Positions 7,286-9,859 of a stretch of DNA of 9,859 nt are shown here, piece after piece; positions within the stretch are counted from its first letter, which is position 1, and every line of letters begins with the position of its first letter. The stretch comes from UBA1189 sp045660385 (GTDB lineage: Bacteria; Bacteroidota; Bacteroidia; Bacteroidales; Bacteroidaceae): positions 1-9,859 of the forward strand of contig JAZRDT010000074.1 of the NCBI GenBank assembly GCA_045660385.1, in the 5' to 3' direction. Under the pieces are notes generated by a model. That model had not been told where the DNA came from. It made no database searches and saw only the letters and a list, made by a program, of their open reading frames with translations. The position numbers were made by a program, and so were the translations under genes.

Positions 7286-7507
7286 ATGGGGAAAAATCAG
7301 CATGTGGTTCCGTCCAATGGAAGATGGGGAGTGAAAGGAGCAGGTAATAGCCGAATGACATCTTATCACGACACACAAGCAGAAGCCATTGCACGTGCTC
7401 GCGATATCTCAATAAATCAGGGCTCGGAACTGTTCATCCACGGACGCGATGGTCGTATTAGAGAACGAAATTCTTATGGTAACGATCCATTCCCACCACG
7501 TGGATAA
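7286..7507 (+). CDS. DUF2188 domain protein
   Basis: This small cytoplasmic protein has 73 residues, nearly all taken up by a DUF2188-type domain. The hallmark sequence is present from end to end: HVVPSNGRWGVKGAGNSR near the start, TQAEAIARARDISINQGSELFIHGRDG in the middle, and the closing IRERNSYGNDPFPPRG. Family proteins are short, widespread in bacteria and of unknown function. The start is fixed by the Shine-Dalgarno at 7274-7280. The gene stands alone, ending at a hairpin at 7528-7553. The motif-level conservation is high and the translation signals are foreign-looking for Bacteroidetes, which fits a gene that moves between lineages; that is inference. Confidence 0.9.
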   Translation: MGKNQHVVPSNGRWGVKGAGNSRMTSYHDTQAEAIARARDISINQGSELFIHGRDGRIRERNSYGNDPFPPRG

Positions 7508-7527
7508 TCTTGTCTTCATTTAGGAAG

Positions 7528-7553
7528 TGCCAAGGAGAACGCTCTCCTTGGCA
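7528..7553 (+). terminator. hairpin after the DUF2188 gene
   Basis: TGCCAAGGAGA (7528-7538) and TCTCCTTGGCA (7543-7553) pair perfectly over 11 bp around an ACGC loop, 20 bases after the stop codon. The following bases are only moderately T-rich, so termination may be partial. Confidence 0.65.
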
Positions 7554-7698
7554 TATTCGAATATGAAAAGAAGATACCTGGAAAATTGTAATCTGTTTGT
7601 GCTAGATTTTGGTATGTCCGAAAAACAAGGAATGGTAAAATGGAAGGTATGGATGCTAAAATATTAAAAAGGATAAAGCACATGTAATGTTTTTTTGT

Positions 7699-7706
7699 TA
7701 CCTTTG
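7699..7706 (+). promoter_or_regulatory. -7 box of the three-gene cassette
   Basis: TACCTTTG fits TAnnTTTG exactly and lies 25 bases before the ATG at 7732, a normal short leader. It directly follows a T7 run ending in G (7690-7697). No TTG is seen at the expected -33 position, so strength is uncertain. Confidence 0.6.
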
Positions 7707-7731
7707 CAACTGATAGTAAAATTGTAATGTT

Positions 7732-8163
7732 ATGAATGACGTTAGCACTATATTTAATTCTACGCTGTCTTATATAAGCAATGAACATGTAACCGCAGTT
7801 TCGCTATCTGAAGGCGGTAATACTATTTTTGCAGGAGTAGCTCGTTCTGAATATTTTGAAGGAGTTTCTACACGTCGTGCAAATGAATTATTAATTAGGG
7901 CAGTGAATAACAGAACTCGTGAGCGAAACTATTTTAGAAAATATGTAGAATTATTGGAAGGCGAGATTAATGAGGAGGATTTTGACAGAGAGATAGAGGA
8001 GAACGAAGATGAATATGTGGTATCTACCAATGAGGAAGCTAGTATTGATGACATAAAAATAGCGTTAGGACTACAGCCTTATCTTAAAGATGTGAATGAT
8101 GTTGAGGACATGGCCGACATATTCTCTTTTAGTGACAAGTCTATACGAAAAAGCATAAAATAA
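7732..8163 (+). CDS. unknown acidic cytoplasmic protein, first gene of cassette
   Basis: I do not recognise this 143-residue protein. It has no signal peptide, membrane helix or Cys pair. The first half looks like strands and turns (HVTAVSLSEGGNTIFAGVA) and then a helix-rich basic part (RRANELLIRAVNNRTRERNYFRKYVELLEG, about 48-77). Residues 77-94 are strongly acidic (EINEEDFDREIEENEDE), and the tail is again helical with a basic end. The ATG at 7732 is placed by the -7 box 25 bases upstream. The stop is 2 bp before the next start, so translation is probably coupled. Base composition is A/T-rich like its two partners and unlike the DNA to its right. The protein is probably soluble. Confidence 0.8.
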   Translation: MNDVSTIFNSTLSYISNEHVTAVSLSEGGNTIFAGVARSEYFEGVSTRRANELLIRAVNNRTRERNYFRKYVELLEGEINEEDFDREIEENEDEYVVSTNEEASIDDIKIALGLQPYLKDVNDVEDMADIFSFSDKSIRKSIK

Positions 8164-8165
8164 CC

Positions 8166-8606
8166 ATGGCTATATTTATAAAGGAAGGCGAAACTATAGA
8201 AGGCGCAAAATGCACAATCTCTACCCGAAAAATATTGTTTAAAAAGGGTGGTTTGCGTAAAGATCCGATAACAAATAAAAATATGGTGATTTACGAATTA
8301 GACCGCAATTCGACAGTAAAGGTAAGTGATGTGTTGGATATGTCAGAAGAAGAAAAGGCTATTCGTGATAGATTAAATATTCACTATAATTTAGGAGATT
8401 CTTTAACTGCAGATGCAATAAGATTATATGTAGATTCAAAACGAGATTGTCTAAAGGTTATTGTTAAGGAAGGGCAAAGTGCACGCCATGGAGCTAATTT
8501 AACAAATTCAAATGTGCGTACTATAGGTAGAATAAAGACGCCTTTGGCGATTTACAATAATTTATTAGGGCATTCTGCAAAAAAAATAAATTTAACAAAC
8601 GAATAA
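8166..8606 (+). CDS. unknown basic cytoplasmic protein, second gene of cassette
   Basis: I do not recognise this 146-residue protein. It lacks a signal peptide and membrane helices. It begins with short beta-like segments (MAIFIKEGETIEGAKCTISTRKILFKKGG) and a Lys/Arg-rich turn. A possible helix follows in SEEEKAIRDRLNIHYNL (about 60-76), then a strand pair YVDSKRDCLKVIVKEG (about 88-103), and a conserved-looking tail GRIKTPLAIYNNLLGHSAKKI. It is basic where the first protein of the cassette is acidic, so direct contact between the two is conceivable but not shown. It starts 2 bp after the previous stop and ends 2 bp before the next start, with no internal promoter apparent. The A/T content is high. 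Confidence 0.8.
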   Translation: MAIFIKEGETIEGAKCTISTRKILFKKGGLRKDPITNKNMVIYELDRNSTVKVSDVLDMSEEEKAIRDRLNIHYNLGDSLTADAIRLYVDSKRDCLKVIVKEGQSARHGANLTNSNVRTIGRIKTPLAIYNNLLGHSAKKINLTNE

Positions 8607-8608
8607 TT

Positions 8609-8992
8609 ATGAAGGTTGACATTTTTACTTTGTGTGATAGTGCACAAGAATATAACGGAAAGTTGATGATTATAGGGACTTTCAATACAATAAAAGCAAA
8701 AGAGTATCCTACAATTCATCCTGAGTTCTCAGTTGTCGCTAGAATTTTATTTGAAGAAGATGAGAGAGCAAAAGAATATAGCATAGAAATATCTATAAAG
8801 AAGGATGATGAAGATATTTTTGTGATGCAGCCAACAAATTTTTTAGTAAATGTTGCCAATATACCAAGCGAGAATCCTGCTGTTAATTTATTAATGAAAG
8901 GTCATGATATACAAATCCCAAAATCTGGAACGTATATAGCAAAGTTGAAAGTAGGTGAAAATAGTTGGGATTCAAAGCTTATAGTAGAATAA
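8609..8992 (+). CDS. DUF6941-like protein, third gene of cassette
   Basis: The 127-residue soluble protein opens with MKVDIFTLCDSAQEYNGKLMIIGTFNTI, the characteristic start of the DUF6941 group (a CD.A....GKL.I.G.FD.I pattern), followed by P.IHPEFSVVARI. It ends with a strand-turn-strand IQIPKSGTYIAKLKVGENSWDSKLIVE, as those proteins do. The overall picture is a beta-sandwich. The family is found in many bacteria as a small stand-alone protein and has no established role. The family name is my recognition from pattern and was not searched. It closes the operon, with a strong terminator starting 13 bp after the stop. Local composition is extremely A/T-rich (16 of 60 G+C at 8761-8820). Confidence 0.75.
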   Translation: MKVDIFTLCDSAQEYNGKLMIIGTFNTIKAKEYPTIHPEFSVVARILFEEDERAKEYSIEISIKKDDEDIFVMQPTNFLVNVANIPSENPAVNLLMKGHDIQIPKSGTYIAKLKVGENSWDSKLIVE

Positions 8993-9005
8993 TAAATTTA
9001 TATTG

Positions 9006-9034
9006 ACAGGGGCATGAGCCCCTGTTTTATTTTT
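9006..9034 (+). terminator. strong intrinsic terminator of the three-gene cassette
   Basis: ACAGGGGC (9006-9013) and GCCCCTGT (9018-9025) form an 8-bp G/C-rich stem around an ATGA loop, followed by TTTATTTTT. This is a textbook rho-independent terminator just downstream of the stop at 8992. Confidence 0.9.
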
Positions 9035-9067
9035 AGCACATCCATTCATTTCCCTAGAAAATCTTAT

Positions 9068-9217
9068 ATTATCTCTGACATCTTCGAGTATACCTCACAG
9101 AAGATGCCCAAGTTTAACAGCATATCTATCTCGGGCTACCACATGCAGGAGGCTGATGCTACGGCCGACATTGAGCTCGCCTACACCCTTGCCGACGGTC
9201 TCGAGTACCTCCGTGCC
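9068..9217 (+). pseudogene. internal fragment of methylmalonyl-CoA mutase large subunit
   Basis: Fifty codons in one frame read as the conserved mutase core: IISDIFEYTSQKMPKFNSIS, then ISGYHMQEADATADIE and LAYTLADGLEYLRA. The intact enzyme (about 700 residues) converts succinyl-CoA and methylmalonyl-CoA using adenosylcobalamin; the Tyr-His of SGYH belong to the substrate site in characterised mutases. Homology starts at Ile-Ile around 9068 with nothing mutase-like before it and stops at Ala near 9217, where Gly is expected next but Arg is encoded and the frame enters a different gene. The normally invariant Gly in QEAGAT is Asp here, a single G-to-A change. There is no start, no cobalamin domain and no stop of its own, so it cannot make an enzyme. 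Confidence 0.85.
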
Positions 9218-9218
9218 C

Positions 9219-9518
9219 GCCGTCAAACTCATCGAGCAGCAGCTCACACAGCGCGGCGCCATTCTCTACACCGACGATTCCGATGCAGCACCCACCACCG
9301 ACAAGGCCGACCTCCTGAGCGACCGCGAGAAGGATATCCTCGTCAGTATTACCAAAGGGCTGAGCAACAAAGAGATTGCCGACACCCTCTGCCTCTCAGT
9401 ACACACCGTCACCACCCACCGCCGCAACATATCGCAAAAGTTACAGATACACTCCACCGCCGGACTCATCATCTACGCCATCGCCAACAAGTTGGTCGGT
9501 ATCGCCGACAAGCAGTAA
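9219..9518 (+). pseudogene. C-terminal fragment of a LuxR-type transcription regulator
   Basis: About 99 codons, starting near AVKLIEQQLTQRGAILYTDD and ending at its own TAA (9516-9518). The part from residue 30 of the fragment is a complete LuxR/NarL DNA-binding domain: LSDREKDILVSITKGLSNKE, then IADTLCLSVHTVTTHRRNIS and QKLQIHSTAGLIIYAIANKL. The full regulators of this kind in Bacteroidales have another 100 or so residues in front, which are absent. The frame runs upstream to an ATG at 9156, but those codons overlap the mutase fragment in another frame and resemble nothing. No promoter is visible. It might still yield a bare DNA-binding domain if read from an upstream start, but a truncated remnant is the simpler reading. 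Confidence 0.85.
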
Positions 9519-9548
9519 CACTGCATCTTCAGCATCATCTAAAGCCAA

Positions 9549-9583
9549 CACGCCGCAAAGCACCTTGTGTGCTCTGCGGCGTG
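9549..9583 (+). terminator. terminator hairpin belonging to the LuxR fragment
   Basis: Outer arms CACGCCGCA (9549-9557) and TGCGGCGTG (9575-9583), then a 1x1 A/C mismatch, inner arms AGCAC (9559-9563) and GTGCT (9569-9573), and a CTTGT loop. It lies 30 bases after the stop at 9518. The tail is T-rich but interrupted. The regulator's 3' end therefore appears complete, including its terminator. Confidence 0.7.
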
Positions 9584-9619
9584 CATTGTCTTATGCTCTT
9601 GTCTTAATATGTAGTGCTA

Positions 9620-9859
9620 CAACGCCTCAGCATTGCCCGCGCCATCCTGAAGAACCCGCCCATCCTCATTCTCGACGAAGCCACCTCGGCCCTCGACACC
9701 GAGAGCGAGCGCCTGGTGCAGGAGGCCTTGGAGCGTCTGATGAAGTCGCGCACCACCATCGCCATTGCCCACCGCTTGAGTACCATACGCCATGCCGACG
9801 AGATATGCGTGATGCTCGAAGGTGAGATTGTGGAGCGCGGCACACACGAAGAACTGCTG
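9620..9859 (+). pseudogene. 3' part of an ABC exporter ATP-binding domain, running off the window
   Basis: Eighty codons read as the second half of an exporter-type (MsbA/MdlB-like) nucleotide-binding domain: QRLSIARAILKNPP, the end of the signature region; ILILDEATSALD, Walker B and D-loop; TTIAIAHRLSTIRHAD with the switch His; and VERGTHEELL near the usual C-terminus. Walker A, the Q-loop, the SGGQ of the signature and the whole transmembrane domain are missing. Homology begins abruptly at Gln around 9620; the preceding codons (Val-Val-Leu) do not fit and an in-frame TAA lies at 9605-9607. It therefore lacks its 5' part in this window. The 3' end continues past the right edge. Confidence 0.85.

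Noticed and set aside
7563..7667. 34-codon plus-strand frame (MKRRYLENCNLF...) between the DUF2188 hairpin and the cassette promoter
   Set aside because: No ribosome site, no family likeness, and low-complexity Lys/Met/Trp content; more likely chance.
7516..7788. Minus-strand open frame of 90 codons
   Set aside because: It crosses a hairpin, the cassette promoter and the start of the first cassette gene; no start signals of its own.
9014..9607. 197-codon plus-strand frame read as one protein
   Set aside because: Only residues about 19-68 (mutase) make sense; the rest is an out-of-frame reading of the LuxR fragment rich in His/Arg, and its first codons lie in the terminator.

Overview
The window looks like chromosomal DNA of a Bacteroidales bacterium (Prevotella/Bacteroides type). 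The evidence is Bacteroidetes -7 boxes (TAnnTTTG) ahead of several genes, weak ribosome binding sites behind short AT-rich leaders, and Bacteroidales-type families: a DUF3244-like secreted protein, a thioredoxin-like lipoprotein of the kind found beside such proteins, a membrane-bound TPR protein with an HTH-like tail, and a DUF6941 protein. The species cannot be named from the sequence alone.

Left two thirds (1-6885), all on the minus strand. In transcription order: a lipid-anchored TPR / transmembrane / coiled-coil protein with a degenerate HTH-like C-terminus (6845-5127); an intrinsic terminator; then an operon starting from a good Bacteroidetes promoter at 4884-4914. The operon encodes a small secreted DUF3244-like protein (4853-4449), a thioredoxin-like CxxC lipoprotein (4418-3879), an RND periplasmic adaptor lipoprotein (3857-2769) and an RND inner-membrane permease (2751 to beyond the left edge). 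The intergenic region between the TPR gene and the operon carries four copies of the 9-mer AAGTGTTAG in alternating orientation; two form the terminator hairpin and one lies in a perfect palindrome just upstream of the promoter. A reasonable inference is that the TPR protein senses or regulates an envelope export system whose first two products are small cell-surface or periplasmic proteins. No outer-membrane channel gene is visible; it may lie beyond the left edge.

Middle (6886-7731): a mostly non-coding stretch, then a short DUF2188 gene (7286-7507) with an unusually strong Shine-Dalgarno and a TATAAT box, both atypical for this phylum, closed by a hairpin.

Right (7732-9034): a tight three-gene AT-rich cassette on the plus strand (143, 146 and 127 codons, 2-bp gaps) with its own -7 box and a strong terminator. 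Only the last protein is recognisable (DUF6941-like); the first two are unknown. This is the best candidate for an undescribed small system.

Right end (9035-9859): a mosaic of three unrelated gene fragments, all on the plus strand and GC-rich: an internal piece of methylmalonyl-CoA mutase large subunit, the C-terminal half of a LuxR-type regulator with its own terminator, and the end of an ABC exporter ATPase. The pieces abut within a few bases. This is either a genomic rearrangement scar or an assembly chimera.
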